A stretch of DNA of 13,374 nt from Candidatus Sulfopaludibacter sp. SbA3 (GCA_945861845.1 CAMAWS010000034.1:1-13374), one strand, 5' to 3'; positions 5,756 to 13,371 are shown, counted from the first letter of the stretch. The notes: generated from the sequence alone by a model not told the origin. Program-made: numbers and translations.

Positions 5756-7339
5756 GTGAGGATCATGATACCCGCGCTGGCGTTATCGCTCCTGCTGTCG
5801 TGGGTGCAGGTGCGATCGGACACTTTTATTGTCAAGTCTTCCGCCGGCGAGCAGCGGGCTCAGCGCGTGTTGCGTGAACTTGAAAACTTCCATCAACTGC
5901 TCGGAACTTTTGTCTTCAAGACTTCCCAGCTTCCCGAACTGCCCATGGAAGTTCTTCTGGTGGGCGACCAGGAGACGCTCGATGAATTGGCTCCCGAATA
6001 CGACGGCAGGAAGCTCCAGCTGGCCGCTTATTATCAGCCGGGCCAGGATCGCGATTTCATTGTCCTGAACGGCCGCGCTTTTCCTCAAACGTTGGACAGC
6101 ATCGTTTATCACGAAATTACGCACTACTTCCTCAACCGCGCATTGGTGCATCGGCCGGCATGGTTGAACGAGGGCATGGCCGAGTATTTCGCTATAACCG
6201 ACATCGACGAAAATGAGGTGTATCTCGGGCAGATCTCCCCCGAACGCCTGCAGGTGCTCAGGAACGCAAAGCTGCTGTCTCTTAAAGAATTTTTCGCGGT
6301 CGATCGAGACTCCACGTACTACAACGAGCGTCAGAAAGCGAACGTGTTCTACGCGCAGGCATGGGCGTTCATGCACTTCCTGATGCATGGCAGGCATTCC
6401 CTCTCGTTCAAGCTTTACCTGGAAGAACTGACGAGGAGCGAACCCGATATCCTCGAATACCTGAACGTGAGCGAGCGGGAATTGGAATCCGAGTTCCTGA
6501 TTTATCTCTCCTCTTTCATGAGGCGAGCCGGGCGAACTGAGATCAAAGTGTCCCGTGATGCCTGGACGATGAAGACATCGGCAATACCCGACGCCGAGGC
6601 CCACATGACTGTCAGCGAAATATTATTGGCCAGCGGCGACCTTGCCGGCGCGCGCCGGCGCCTGGAGGCAGTTTCCGAACTGGAACAACAGTATCCACGC
6701 GCATCGTACTACCGGGGCGTGCTTGCCAGGTTGGGCCAGAATCGGGACGATGCCAGGGATTTCTTTGTGGACGCGCTCGGCGATTCCCAGTTGGCGGCCC
6801 GCGCCGCCATTCAACTGGTACAGATGGGCGAACTACAGATCCCGGCAGTGAGGGCGACACTCATACAGGCGTCTTCTTCCGGGACCCGCATGCCCGATGT
6901 TTATTGGGCGCTTTCGGAGTTGTATCTCGACGATTTGCGGCATATCGAGGAATCCATTCGTTTGGAGCGCAAGGCCGCGGTTGCGCCTCCCGCGGTTAGG
7001 TCAGGAGTTGCGAACCAACCGCCAGCCGAACCTGTTCTTGCGCAATATTCGGATGGCACTGAACCGAACATCCGATATCGGTTGCTCGCGGAGTCGAATG
7101 CCGGACCCCGGCTCCAGAGATTTGTTCCCCCCTATTACCCCGAGGAGTTGCTCGCTCAAAAACTGGCAGGCGAGGTTGTGATCGACGTCCAGCTCACCGC
7201 GGAGGGCGACGTTGCAGGCATGTGGCTTGTCTCCGCAATGCCGGACATTTTCGCCAACCTTGCGACCGCCGCTGTCCGTGAATGGAAGTTCGAGCCTGCG
7301 CCGGCGAAGATCCGGGTTGTTGTGGAGTTTCTTCCCTGA
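5756..7339 (+). CDS. exported HEXXH metallopeptidase with TPR-like middle and TonB-type C-terminus
   Basis: 527 residues from GTG 5756; an ATG at 5765 (MIPALALSLLLSW) is an equally good start, and neither has a well-spaced ribosome site. A short hydrophobic signal sequence covers residues 4-17. Residues about 20-270 resemble the peptidase-MA / DUF1570 gluzincin group: YHEITHYF gives zinc ligands H119 and H123 with catalytic E120, and PAWLNEGMAEYF gives the third ligand E139. Residues about 275-420 are helical with TPR-like repeats (LASGDLAGARRRLEAVSEL; YRGVLARLGQNRDDARDFF). Residues about 458-527 match a TonB C-terminal / energy-transducer-type domain (PYYPEELLAQKLAGEVVIDVQ ... TAAVREWKFEPA). 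There is no TonB-like N-terminal anchor or Pro-rich linker beyond the signal sequence. The likely site is periplasm or envelope; the substrate is unknown. The next gene follows after 78 nt. Confidence 0.85.
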   Translation: MRIMIPALALSLLLSWVQVRSDTFIVKSSAGEQRAQRVLRELENFHQLLGTFVFKTSQLPELPMEVLLVGDQETLDELAPEYDGRKLQLAAYYQPGQDRDFIVLNGRAFPQTLDSIVYHEITHYFLNRALVHRPAWLNEGMAEYFAITDIDENEVYLGQISPERLQVLRNAKLLSLKEFFAVDRDSTYYNERQKANVFYAQAWAFMHFLMHGRHSLSFKLYLEELTRSEPDILEYLNVSERELESEFLIYLSSFMRRAGRTEIKVSRDAWTMKTSAIPDAEAHMTVSEILLASGDLAGARRRLEAVSELEQQYPRASYYRGVLARLGQNRDDARDFFVDALGDSQLAARAAIQLVQMGELQIPAVRATLIQASSSGTRMPDVYWALSELYLDDLRHIEESIRLERKAAVAPPAVRSGVANQPPAEPVLAQYSDGTEPNIRYRLLAESNAGPRLQRFVPPYYPEELLAQKLAGEVVIDVQLTAEGDVAGMWLVSAMPDIFANLATAAVREWKFEPAPAKIRVVVEFLP

Positions 7340-7417
7340 AAAGCCGGTCCGATCCTGTGTTATCTTACAAAGCCTTCTGCGGGGAGATGTTCTGACCCCA
7401 GCGAAACCGATTCAACA

Positions 7418-8413
7418 ATGAACCGCATCAACAAGCTCAAGCTTCGGTGGCGCGAACTCCGAATGATTGCCCGGGGTCTGGCATCGACGAAGCACGTCAT
7501 TCTCGCTCACATTATTCCTACTCGCCGGTGCAACCTCGCGTGTGGTTACTGTAACGAGTACGACGATTTTTCGCCTCCCATACCAACCGAAGTCATGCTA
7601 CGGCGTGTCGATCTTCTGGCCGGCCTGGGCACCTCGATCATTACCATCAGCGGCGGCGAACCTTTGCTGCATCCGGAAATCGAGCAGATCATCTCGCGGA
7701 TAAGGCATCACGGAATGCTGGCCGGAATGATCACCAACGGATACCTGCTGACGCCCAAGAAAATCGTGTCGCTTAACGAAGCGGGCCTGGACCATCTTCA
7801 GATCAGCATCGATAACATCCAGCCCGATGATATCTCCCTGAAGAGCCTGAAGGTCCTCGACAAGAAACTCGAATACCTCAACCAGTTCGCCGAGTTTGCA
7901 GTCAACATCAACTCCGTTATCGGCGGCGGCATACGCATTCCCGAAGACGCGGAAACCATAACCAACCGCGCCATCCAGCTAGGCTTCTCCAGTTCGATCG
8001 GCATTATCCACGATGGCAGCGGCGCCATGAAGGAACTGAATCGCCGCGAGGAGCGCGTGTATCGTGAGGTTCGAAATGAGGGCAAGCAAAGCTACAGCCG
8101 GCTGAACTGGTTCCAGGAAAATCTTGCCAAGGGGAAACCGAATGATTGGAAATGCCGGGCAGGCGCGCGTTACGTGTACATCTGCGAAGACGGCCTCGTT
8201 CACTACTGCTCGCAGCAGCGGGGACATCCAGGTATTCCGCTCGAGAAATACACTCTTGCCGACGTCCAGCGCGAATACCTAACCAAGAAGGCATGCGCGC
8301 CCGCATGCACCGTTGGTTGCGTTCAGAAGGTTTCGGTTATCGATCACTGGCGTGATCCACAGCACGACATGGCCGACACCACTCACCATTCCACTTTGGT
8401 CCGCGCCGACTAG
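7418..8413 (+). CDS. radical SAM protein with partial SPASM-like C-terminal Fe-S domain
   Basis: 331 residues. [11 protein letters not shown] gives the CX3CX2C cluster motif (C38, C42, C45) that binds the SAM-cleaving [4Fe-4S]; SGGEP (78-82) is the SAM amino-group motif, and [11 protein letters not shown] (127-137) the next barrel strand. Toward the C-terminus, C246-x12-G259-x4-C264 fits the first half of a SPASM/twitch domain. A second group, C293-x3-C297-x4-C301, differs from the usual CX2CX5CX3C. One auxiliary Fe-S cluster is therefore likely, as in peptide- or sugar-modifying radical SAM enzymes. No precursor peptide gene is seen in either flank: the 78-nt gap upstream is too short and fabI converges 4 nt downstream. 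There is no Shine-Dalgarno site before the ATG; a later start at Met17 would keep all motifs. Reaction and substrate are unknown. Confidence 0.88.
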   Translation: MNRINKLKLRWRELRMIARGLASTKHVILAHIIPTRRCNLACGYCNEYDDFSPPIPTEVMLRRVDLLAGLGTSIITISGGEPLLHPEIEQIISRIRHHGMLAGMITNGYLLTPKKIVSLNEAGLDHLQISIDNIQPDDISLKSLKVLDKKLEYLNQFAEFAVNINSVIGGGIRIPEDAETITNRAIQLGFSSSIGIIHDGSGAMKELNRREERVYREVRNEGKQSYSRLNWFQENLAKGKPNDWKCRAGARYVYICEDGLVHYCSQQRGHPGIPLEKYTLADVQREYLTKKACAPACTVGCVQKVSVIDHWRDPQHDMADTTHHSTLVRAD

Positions 8414-8417
8414 CTTT

Positions 8418-9191
8418 TTACACCCCGAGAATGTGGTAGCCGCCATCCACAAAAATAACTTCGCCCGTAATTCCCCTGGATAAGGGACTCATCAGGAAAA
8501 GTGCGGCGTCTCCGATTTCGTCGAGGTCGACGGCTTTACGGAGGGGAGCGCGTTCGGCATGGAGCTTGACCATGCCGGAAATGCCACCGATTGCCGAAGA
8601 CGCCAGCGTCTTGATCGGGCCTGCGGATATCGCATTCACGCGAATGCCGTGTGGTCCCAGGTCGTTTGCCAGGTAGCGCACCGACGATTCGAGCGCCGCC
8701 TTCGCGACTCCCATGACGTTGTAGTTATGCACCACGCGTTCGCTGCCCAGGTAGGTGAGCGTCACGATTGCCGACTGACGGTCCTTCATGAGGGGCAGCG
8801 CGGCTTGAGAAACCGCAACCAGGGAATATGCGCTGATGTCGAGCGCAAGGCTGAAATCCGCCCGCTTTGTGGCTGCATACGTTCCCTCGAGCGCCTCACG
8901 CGGGGCATATGCCAACGCATGCACGAGGAAATCCAGGTGGCCGACCTCTTCCTGGATGCGCTTCATGCAAGCCTGGATCTGTTCGTCGCTTGCAACGTCG
9001 CACTGAATAAGAAGCGGATTGTTCAGCGCTGCCCCAAGTTCCTGGACGTTTTCGCCGAGCCGCTCGCTTTGATAAGTAAGTATGAGGCGGGCGCCCGCCT
9101 TGCTGGCCGCGTTGGTGATTCCCCACGCAATGCTGCGCTTGTTGGCAACGCCCATGATGAGACCGGTTTTTCCTTCAAGTAGTTGCGTCAT
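8418..9191 (-). CDS. fabI: enoyl-[acyl-carrier-protein] reductase (NADH)
   Basis: 257 residues, the normal FabI length. The enzyme reduces trans-2-enoyl-ACP in the last step of each type II fatty-acid elongation round, in the cytoplasm. LLEGKTGLIMGVANKRSIAWG (4-24) is the nucleotide-binding start typical of FabI, and NYNVMGVAK gives the catalytic Tyr157-x6-Lys164 of this short-chain dehydrogenase subgroup, with the upstream Tyr147 (TYLGSE) also present. GHLDFLVHALAYAP and RVNAISAGPIKTLASSAI are FabI hallmarks. The frame is open further upstream to 9347, but the ATG at 9191 fits the family and overlaps the stop of the LysR gene as ATGA. No Shine-Dalgarno site is visible, so translation probably depends on coupling to the regulator. 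It converges with the radical SAM gene 4 nt away, leaving no room for a separate terminator. Confidence 0.96.
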   Translation of the reverse strand: MTQLLEGKTGLIMGVANKRSIAWGITNAASKAGARLILTYQSERLGENVQELGAALNNPLLIQCDVASDEQIQACMKRIQEEVGHLDFLVHALAYAPREALEGTYAATKRADFSLALDISAYSLVAVSQAALPLMKDRQSAIVTLTYLGSERVVHNYNVMGVAKAALESSVRYLANDLGPHGIRVNAISAGPIKTLASSAIGGISGMVKLHAERAPLRKAVDLDEIGDAALFLMSPLSRGITGEVIFVDGGYHILGV

Positions 9192-10078
9192 AAGGTGGAT
9201 AACATTACCACGGTCTTCTTGAATTCGCGCGCCGCGGCCGATAACGCCTCCGAACGCCGGTGCACCAACCATACGGTTCGCTTGTAGCCGAACCCGCTTA
9301 CCGGGACTCTTACCAATTCCCGCCGGTCCAGTTCGTCCTCCACGCACATCAGGGGAACAAAAGCTATCCCCAGGTTCAGGGCGACCAGCTTCTTGATCGT
9401 ATCCAATGTCGAGATCTCCATTGAGATGTTCAGCGGGGTCTCGAACTGGCAGAATGCGTCCACAACCTTGTCTCTCGACCGCGACCGCACATTGTGCGCG
9501 ATGAATGTTTCGGTTCCCAGGTCGCGGATGTGAACTTCGGCGCTGCCTGCCAGCCGGTGCCCGGGATTGACAATCAGTACGAGTTCGTCTTCCTTCACCG
9601 CGAATGTCTCGATCTGCTTGTCCTCGGGAGATACCGAGACAAAAGCGACGTCAACCGTTCCGTCTTTGATGTCCTGGATCAATCTGGCCGAATTCTGACG
9701 ATATGCCTCGATCATGATGTCCGGGAATTTCTGGCGAAACGCGTGAATAAACTTCGGGACCAGGTAGCTCGACGTACTCTCGTTGGCGCCGATCCGGATT
9801 CTCCCGAAGTGCAGGTGCTGGAGGTCGTGTATCTCGGCTACAGCTTCATCACGCATGCGGAGTATGCGTTTCGCCGACGCGTAAAGCAGTTCCCCTGTCG
9901 GCGTGAGGATATAGGAGCCCCGGTTTGACCTGTCGAAAAGCGGGGCTCCAAGCTCGTCCTCGAGCTTTTTCAGCGCCATGCTTACTGCCGGCTGAGTACG
10001 GTAAACGCGTTCGGCGGCCTTCTGCACGCCACCGGCTTCCACCGTGGCAACCAACATTTCGAGCTGCGATAAATCCAT
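9188..10078 (-). CDS. LysR-family transcriptional regulator
   Basis: 296 residues, the family's standard size. Residues 1-62 are the winged helix-turn-helix (LEMLVATVEAGGVQKAAERVYRTQPAVSMALKKLEDELGAPLFDR), and YILTPTGELLYASAKRIL is the linker helix. Residues about 90-290 form the effector-binding domain (GRIRIGANESTSSYLVPKFIHAF; GTVDVAFVSVSPEDK; KKLVALNLGIAFVPLM). It is the first gene of a two-gene operon with fabI (ATGA overlap) and is divergent from ilvN-ilvC-ilvB, 202 bp away. That gap holds a LysR-type dyad and a separate 20-bp palindrome next to this gene's start. By LysR family habit it probably represses itself and controls the divergent genes. Its effector is unknown. The position is like that of IlvY beside ilvC in enterobacteria, but the sequence is not close enough for me to call it IlvY. 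Confidence 0.93.
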   Translation of the reverse strand: MDLSQLEMLVATVEAGGVQKAAERVYRTQPAVSMALKKLEDELGAPLFDRSNRGSYILTPTGELLYASAKRILRMRDEAVAEIHDLQHLHFGRIRIGANESTSSYLVPKFIHAFRQKFPDIMIEAYRQNSARLIQDIKDGTVDVAFVSVSPEDKQIETFAVKEDELVLIVNPGHRLAGSAEVHIRDLGTETFIAHNVRSRSRDKVVDAFCQFETPLNISMEISTLDTIKKLVALNLGIAFVPLMCVEDELDRRELVRVPVSGFGYKRTVWLVHRRSEALSAAAREFKKTVVMLSTL

Positions 10079-10087
10079 CTTTTCAAC

Positions 10088-10107
10088 GACCTACCGATCG
10101 GTAGGTC
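10088..10107. promoter_or_regulatory. perfect 20-bp palindrome, probable operator
   Basis: GACCTACCGATCGGTAGGTC is identical to its reverse complement over all 20 bases. It lies 9 nt before the LysR start codon, where it would overlap the transcription start or the region just before translation. The form, two ACCTACCG-type half sites with no spacer, is typical of TetR/AcrR-family operators and is not the T-N11-A form expected for LysR proteins. No TetR gene is in the window. Confidence 0.6.
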
Positions 10108-10117
10108 ATTATGTCAA
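10108..10117 (-). promoter_or_regulatory. possible promoter elements for the LysR-fabI operon
   Basis: On the minus strand TTGACATAAT can be read two ways. CATAAT (10113-10108) is a five-of-six -10 placing the start inside the 20-bp palindrome, but it lacks a good -35. TTGACA (10117-10112) is a perfect -35 but its -10 region would be the poor TAGGTC inside the palindrome. Either way the palindrome would overlap the promoter. Confidence 0.35.
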
Positions 10118-10123
10118 AACTCG

Positions 10124-10139
10124 CTTATGTGACGATAAG
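10124..10139. promoter_or_regulatory. LysR-type dyad (CTTAT-N6-ATAAG)
   Basis: CTTAT at 10124-10128 and ATAAG at 10135-10139 form a perfect interrupted palindrome. It contains T-N11-A pairs (10125/10137 and 10126/10138), the LysR box form. Its centre is about 53 nt before the predicted ilv transcription start, a usual place for a LysR recognition site, and it lies just upstream of the candidate LysR-fabI -10. Confidence 0.5.
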
Positions 10140-10166
10140 AAAAATCGAATTGACCTAGATTTTTCT
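10138..10166. promoter_or_regulatory. 9-bp inverted repeat enclosing the ilv -35
   Basis: AGAAAAATC at 10138-10146 and GATTTTTCT at 10158-10166 are perfect inverted copies separated by 11 nt that hold the TTGACC -35. The centre (10152) is about 20.5 bp, two helical turns, from the centre of the LysR-type dyad, so a second regulator contact on the same DNA face is possible. Confidence 0.45.
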
Positions 10167-10178
10167 GTTTGTTACGGT
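10150..10178 (+). promoter_or_regulatory. promoter for ilvN-ilvC-ilvB
   Basis: TTGACC at 10150-10155 and TACGGT at 10173-10178 are separated by 17 nt, and a TG at 10170-10171 makes an extended -10 (TGTTACGGT). The start would fall near 10185, leaving a leader of about 96 nt before ilvN. The weak -10 body fits a promoter needing an activator. Confidence 0.5.
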
Positions 10179-10250
10179 TGCCGGAGCTTGTAAGGCGGGC
10201 AGCCATGCCGGATGGGAATTTCAACGATTCCAGCCTTTTGTTTCACCGAA

Positions 10251-10266
10251 GCCCGATTGTCCGGGC
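10251..10266 (+). other. small hairpin just before ilvN
   Basis: GCCCG (10251-10255) pairs with CGGGC (10262-10266) around a 6-nt loop. It ends 14 nt before the ilvN ATG, next to where a Shine-Dalgarno site would be expected; none is visible (GCAGCCATTAAATA precedes the ATG). The leader holds no Ile/Leu/Val-rich peptide and no T-box features that I can see. Confidence 0.3.
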
Positions 10267-10280
10267 GCAGCCATTAAATA

Positions 10281-10586
10281 ATGGAAGAAGAACAGCCGAC
10301 ACGCACATTATCAATATTAGTGGAGAACCATTTTGGAGTTCTCTTTACCATTGCAGGTCTTTTCTGCGCTCGGGGATATAACATCGAGCGGCTTGTCGTG
10401 GTGCCAGACGAGGAGCAGGGCCTTTCCCGCATGGTTATGGCCGTCAGATGCGACCCGAAGCTTTCCCAGCAAATTATTAAACAGTTGAACAAATTGGTGG
10501 ACGTCGTCGAAGCCGAGGATGTTACCGACAAGGAGATATATTCATGGCCAACATTTACTACGAGAAAGATGCAACAACCAGCCTGA
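10281..10586 (+). CDS. ilvN: acetolactate synthase regulatory (small) subunit, short ACT-only form
   Basis: 101 residues. [32 protein letters not shown] (9-40) and [13 protein letters not shown]...[18 protein letters not shown] (47-82) form the ACT domain that binds valine and controls acetolactate synthase. Most bacterial small subunits continue with ERELALIKV and a second domain to about 160-170 residues. Here the chain leaves the family after DKEIYS and stops 15 residues later, giving a single-domain form in size like E. coli IlvN or IlvM. The last 43 nt overlap ilvC in another frame, so the tail [13 protein letters not shown] is encoded by ilvC coding sequence. No Shine-Dalgarno site precedes the ATG. 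It heads ilvN-ilvC-ilvB, an order different from the common ilvB-ilvN-ilvC. The identity is firm; whether the short form is natural or truncated is open. Confidence 0.9.
   Translation: MEEEQPTRTLSILVENHFGVLFTIAGLFCARGYNIERLVVVPDEEQGLSRMVMAVRCDPKLSQQIIKQLNKLVDVVEAEDVTDKEIYSWPTFTTRKMQQPA
10530..10535 (+). promoter_or_regulatory. ribosome binding site of ilvC inside ilvN
   Basis: AAGGAG ends 8 nt before the ilvC ATG at 10544 and lies within the ilvN reading frame. It is one of the best ribosome sites in the window and fixes the ilvC start even though ilvN continues 43 nt into ilvC. Confidence 0.8.
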
Positions 10587-11563
10587 TCAAGTCCAGGAAG
10601 GTTGCCATCATCGGCTACGGCAGTCAGGGACATGCCCACGCATTGAACCTTCACGAGAGCGGTGTCGCCGTCACGGTGGCGTGCTATGCCGGCAGTCCGT
10701 CTGCCCAGCGCGCGCAGGCGGACGGATTGCGCGTGAGCACGATCGAGGAAGCCGTCAAGAATTGCGACACCATCATGATTCTCATTCCTGATGAGAAGCA
10801 GAAGAAGGTCTATACCGAGTCCATTGCGCCGTACCTGCGGCAAGGGCAGACGCTCATGTTTGCCCACGGCTTCAACATCAACTTCGGCCAGATTGTGCCG
10901 CCGGCTTTCGTAGACGTTTCCATGATCGCTCCGAAGGCTCCAGGTCACCGCATGCGCGAATTGTTCGTGGATGGCGTTGGCGTTCCGGGCCTTCTCGCCG
11001 TTCACCAGGACGCCAGCGGAAAGGCGAAGGAGAATGCCCTCGCCTACGGATGGGGCGTGGGATGCGCGAAGGCAGGCATCATTGAAACGACTTTCAAGGA
11101 AGAAACCGAAACCGATCTTTTCGGCGAGCAATCCGTCCTGTGCGGCGGCGTAACGTCGCTGGTGAAGGCGGCGTTTGAGACTCTCATGGAAGCCGGTTAC
11201 CAGCCGGAGATCGCATATTTCGAATGCATGCACGAACTGAAGCTGATCGTCGACCTCATGTACCAGGGAGGCCTGGGCTACATGCGGTACTCCGTCAGCG
11301 ACACCGCTGAGTTCGGAGACTACTCTCGCGGTCCGCGGATTGTCGACGCACGCGTGCGCGAGACGATGCGCGGAATCCTGAAGGAGATCCAGGACGGAAC
11401 ATTCGCGAAGGAATGGATCGCGGAAAACGAGGCCGGCAGGCCGAACTACAAGCGCATGCGCGACCAGGATGCAAACCATCCAATCGAGATCGTCGGCAAG
11501 AAGCTGCGCGAGATGATGCCTTTCCTGAAACAAGGCAAGAAGGTGCCAGTGGGGGCGCGATGA
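10544..11563 (+). CDS. ilvC: ketol-acid reductoisomerase, class I
   Basis: 339 residues, the class I (short) length. The enzyme isomerises and reduces acetolactate or acetohydroxybutyrate to dihydroxy acids, the second common step to valine, leucine and isoleucine. [21 protein letters not shown] (20-40) is the dinucleotide loop; FAHGFNI contains the conserved H108; the metal ligands D191 and E195 (ETDLFGEQ) and E227 and E231 (YFECMHEL) are all present. The cofactor-specificity loop reads [13 protein letters not shown] (45-57), where most class I enzymes have GLR at the ACY positions; the phosphate-binding Ser residues S51 and S53 remain. The start is fixed by AAGGAG 8 nt upstream. It overlaps ilvN by 43 nt and ilvB by 4 nt (ATGA), so the three are one translationally linked operon. 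Confidence 0.97.
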   Translation: MANIYYEKDATTSLIKSRKVAIIGYGSQGHAHALNLHESGVAVTVACYAGSPSAQRAQADGLRVSTIEEAVKNCDTIMILIPDEKQKKVYTESIAPYLRQGQTLMFAHGFNINFGQIVPPAFVDVSMIAPKAPGHRMRELFVDGVGVPGLLAVHQDASGKAKENALAYGWGVGCAKAGIIETTFKEETETDLFGEQSVLCGGVTSLVKAAFETLMEAGYQPEIAYFECMHELKLIVDLMYQGGLGYMRYSVSDTAEFGDYSRGPRIVDARVRETMRGILKEIQDGTFAKEWIAENEAGRPNYKRMRDQDANHPIEIVGKKLREMMPFLKQGKKVPVGAR

Positions 11564-13344
11564 ACGGAGCCGACATCATCGTTCGCGTCCTGGAGGAACA
11601 GGGCGTTGACACGATGTTTGGGTATAGCGGCGGCGCGATTCTACCGACGTACGACGCTATATTCCGTCACAATGCGGAGCAGGAGGCGAAGGGCAAGAAA
11701 CCCATTCACCTTGTTGTTCCTGCGACCGAACAGGGCGCGGGATTCATGGCGGCCGGATACGCCCGCGCGAGCGGCAGGGTTGGAGTGTTCATTGTGACCT
11801 CCGGCCCTGGAGCGACGAATTGCGTCACGCCGATCCGCGACTGCATGGCCGACTCGATTCCCGTGGTTCTGATCTGCGGCCAGGTACCCCGTCCAGCCAT
11901 TGGAACCGACGCATTTCAGGAAGCGCCTGTCTTCAACATCATGAGCTCCTGCGCAAAGGCGACCTTCCTCGTGATGGATCCGGAAAAGCTGGAAGCTACG
12001 ATCCGAACTGCCTTTGACATCGCCGTAAGCGACCGCCCGGGTCCGGTCGTGGTCGATGTCCCGAAAGACGTTCAAAATTGGCTGGGAACCTTCAAGGGAC
12101 AGGGCCAGCTTCCGCTGAACGGTTATAGAAAGCGCGTGGCGGCGCTGAATTCTTCCCATATCAGCAAAGCGGAGGGCTCCGCCTTTTTCGACATGCTGCG
12201 AAAGAGCCAGCGTCCCCTGCTGTACGTGGGGGGCGGCGTCATCAAGAGTAACGCTGCCGCGGAGCTCCGCATCTTCGCCGAAAAATACCAGATTCCGGTA
12301 GTCACAACTCTCCACGGGTTAGGCGCCTTCGATTCCACTCATCCGTTGTCACTGCGCATGCTCGGCATGCATGGCACGGCTTACGCGAACTATGCCGTCG
12401 AAGATTGCGACTTTCTTATTGCCCTGGGCGCCCGTTTTGACGATCGCGTCGCGGGAAGCGCCGCCAGGTTTGCGCCGAACGCGAAAAATATCGCGCACAT
12501 CGATATCGACGCGTCTGAGATTGGCAAAGTGAAGAACGTGACGTGGTCGCATGTTGCAGACGCGCGAAGCGGGCTCATCGATCTGCTCGAAGAGGGAAGG
12601 GATTTCAAGAAAGACTTCTCGCCGTGGCTGAATCACATCGACAAGCTCAGGCAGAGCCATCCGATGAACTACGATCGCGACTGCGAAAGCGTTCAACCGC
12701 ACTATGTACTCGAATGCCTGAACGAGATAACCCATGGCGAGGCGATCATTTCCACGGGCGTGGGGCAGCACCAGATGTGGGCGGCGCAGTACCTCGACTA
12801 CAAGTATCCGCGCACATGGCTGACGTCGGGCTCGATGGGCACGATGGGATTCGGCCTGCCCGCCGCAATTGGAGCGCAGTTGGCCTGTCCCGGCCGGCTT
12901 GTCATCAACATCGACGGCGATGGCAGCCTGCGCATGAATCTCGGCGATATGGAAACGGTTACCAACTACGGGCTGCCTGTAAAGATCATCCTGTTGAACA
13001 ACCAGGGCGACGGCATGGTCCGCCAGTGGCAAAAGCTTTATTTCGCGGAACGGCTCTGCGCCAGCGAGAAACGATCCCATAAGAAGGACTTCGTCAAGTC
13101 CGCAGAAGCTGACGGCTTCGAATTCTCCCAGCGGGTCAGCAATAACCGGAGCGTTAAGGAAACGTTGCGCGCTTTTGTGGAATTTCCGGGTCCCGCTTTC
13201 CTCGAAGTGATGGTTGATCCCGATGCGGGCGTCTATCCGATGGTGGGGCCGGGCATGAGCTACAAAGAGATGGTGACGGGCAATTACATTCCAGCCCGCG
13301 CTGAGGAAGTTGCGCTAGAAATAGAAGTTCCCGATCTGTTCTGA
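11560..13344 (+). CDS. ilvB: acetolactate synthase catalytic (large) subunit
   Basis: 594 residues, normal for the family. It is a ThDP- and FAD-dependent enzyme that condenses pyruvate with pyruvate or 2-oxobutyrate, the first common step of branched-chain amino acid synthesis. The N-terminal part has [13 protein letters not shown] (21-33) and the cofactor-activating E57 ([16 protein letters not shown]). The middle part carries the FAD-domain signature [20 protein letters not shown] (268-287). The C-terminal part has the ThDP/Mg motif GDGS (453-456) with NN at 480-481, and GMVRQWQ with W490, which marks acetolactate synthase rather than other family members. Upstream in-frame sequence to 11413 is rejected because ATG 11560 fits the family N-terminus and overlaps the ilvC stop as ATGA. 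The regulatory subunit is two genes upstream. There is no visible terminator before the window ends. Confidence 0.95.
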   Translation: MNGADIIVRVLEEQGVDTMFGYSGGAILPTYDAIFRHNAEQEAKGKKPIHLVVPATEQGAGFMAAGYARASGRVGVFIVTSGPGATNCVTPIRDCMADSIPVVLICGQVPRPAIGTDAFQEAPVFNIMSSCAKATFLVMDPEKLEATIRTAFDIAVSDRPGPVVVDVPKDVQNWLGTFKGQGQLPLNGYRKRVAALNSSHISKAEGSAFFDMLRKSQRPLLYVGGGVIKSNAAAELRIFAEKYQIPVVTTLHGLGAFDSTHPLSLRMLGMHGTAYANYAVEDCDFLIALGARFDDRVAGSAARFAPNAKNIAHIDIDASEIGKVKNVTWSHVADARSGLIDLLEEGRDFKKDFSPWLNHIDKLRQSHPMNYDRDCESVQPHYVLECLNEITHGEAIISTGVGQHQMWAAQYLDYKYPRTWLTSGSMGTMGFGLPAAIGAQLACPGRLVINIDGDGSLRMNLGDMETVTNYGLPVKIILLNNQGDGMVRQWQKLYFAERLCASEKRSHKKDFVKSAEADGFEFSQRVSNNRSVKETLRAFVEFPGPAFLEVMVDPDAGVYPMVGPGMSYKEMVTGNYIPARAEEVALEIEVPDLF

Positions 13345-13371
13345 AAAAAACGGGGTCAAAAAAACGGGGTC
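13344..13371 (+). repeat. two exact tandem copies of a 14-bp A-tract/CGGGGTC unit
   Basis: AAAAAAACGGGGTC occurs at 13344-13357 and again at 13358-13371, beginning at the last base of the ilvB stop codon; CGG then ends the window. It is not a hairpin terminator in what can be seen. CGGGGTC with A tracts resembles the edge of a dispersed or REP-like intergenic repeat, but only the first 30 bases are visible. Confidence 0.6.

Noticed and set aside
6644..6659. 16-bp perfect palindrome GCCGGCGCGCGCCGGC
   Set aside because: It is inside the peptidase coding region, encodes ordinary Ala/Gly/Arg codons, and is of a kind expected by chance in GC-rich coding DNA.
7358..7366. Possible extended -10 (TGTTATCTT) before the radical SAM gene
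   Set aside because: The hexamer matches at only four of six bases and no -35 is present; read-through from the peptidase gene explains expression equally well.
8411..8420. T run between the convergent radical SAM and fabI genes as a terminator
   Set aside because: Only 4 nt separate the stops and no stable hairpin precedes the T run on either strand.
9192..9347. In-frame N-terminal extension of FabI to 9347
   Set aside because: FabI proteins begin close to LLEGK, the ATG at 9191 overlaps the LysR stop as ATGA, and the extension is simply the LysR coding region in another frame.
10204..10381. Possible ilv leader peptide from ATG 10204
   Set aside because: The frame runs on through the ilvN start, has no cluster of Ile, Leu or Val codons, and no terminator/antiterminator pair follows it.
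10274..11533. 419-residue open frame on the minus strand opposite ilvC
   Set aside because: It is antisense to a clear ilvC and ilvN, shows no recognisable domain, and is explained by codon bias of the true genes.
11413..11559. In-frame N-terminal extension of IlvB
   Set aside because: It lies inside ilvC and is low-complexity, Arg/Gln/Gly-rich sequence with no family match; ATG 11560 gives the normal N-terminus.
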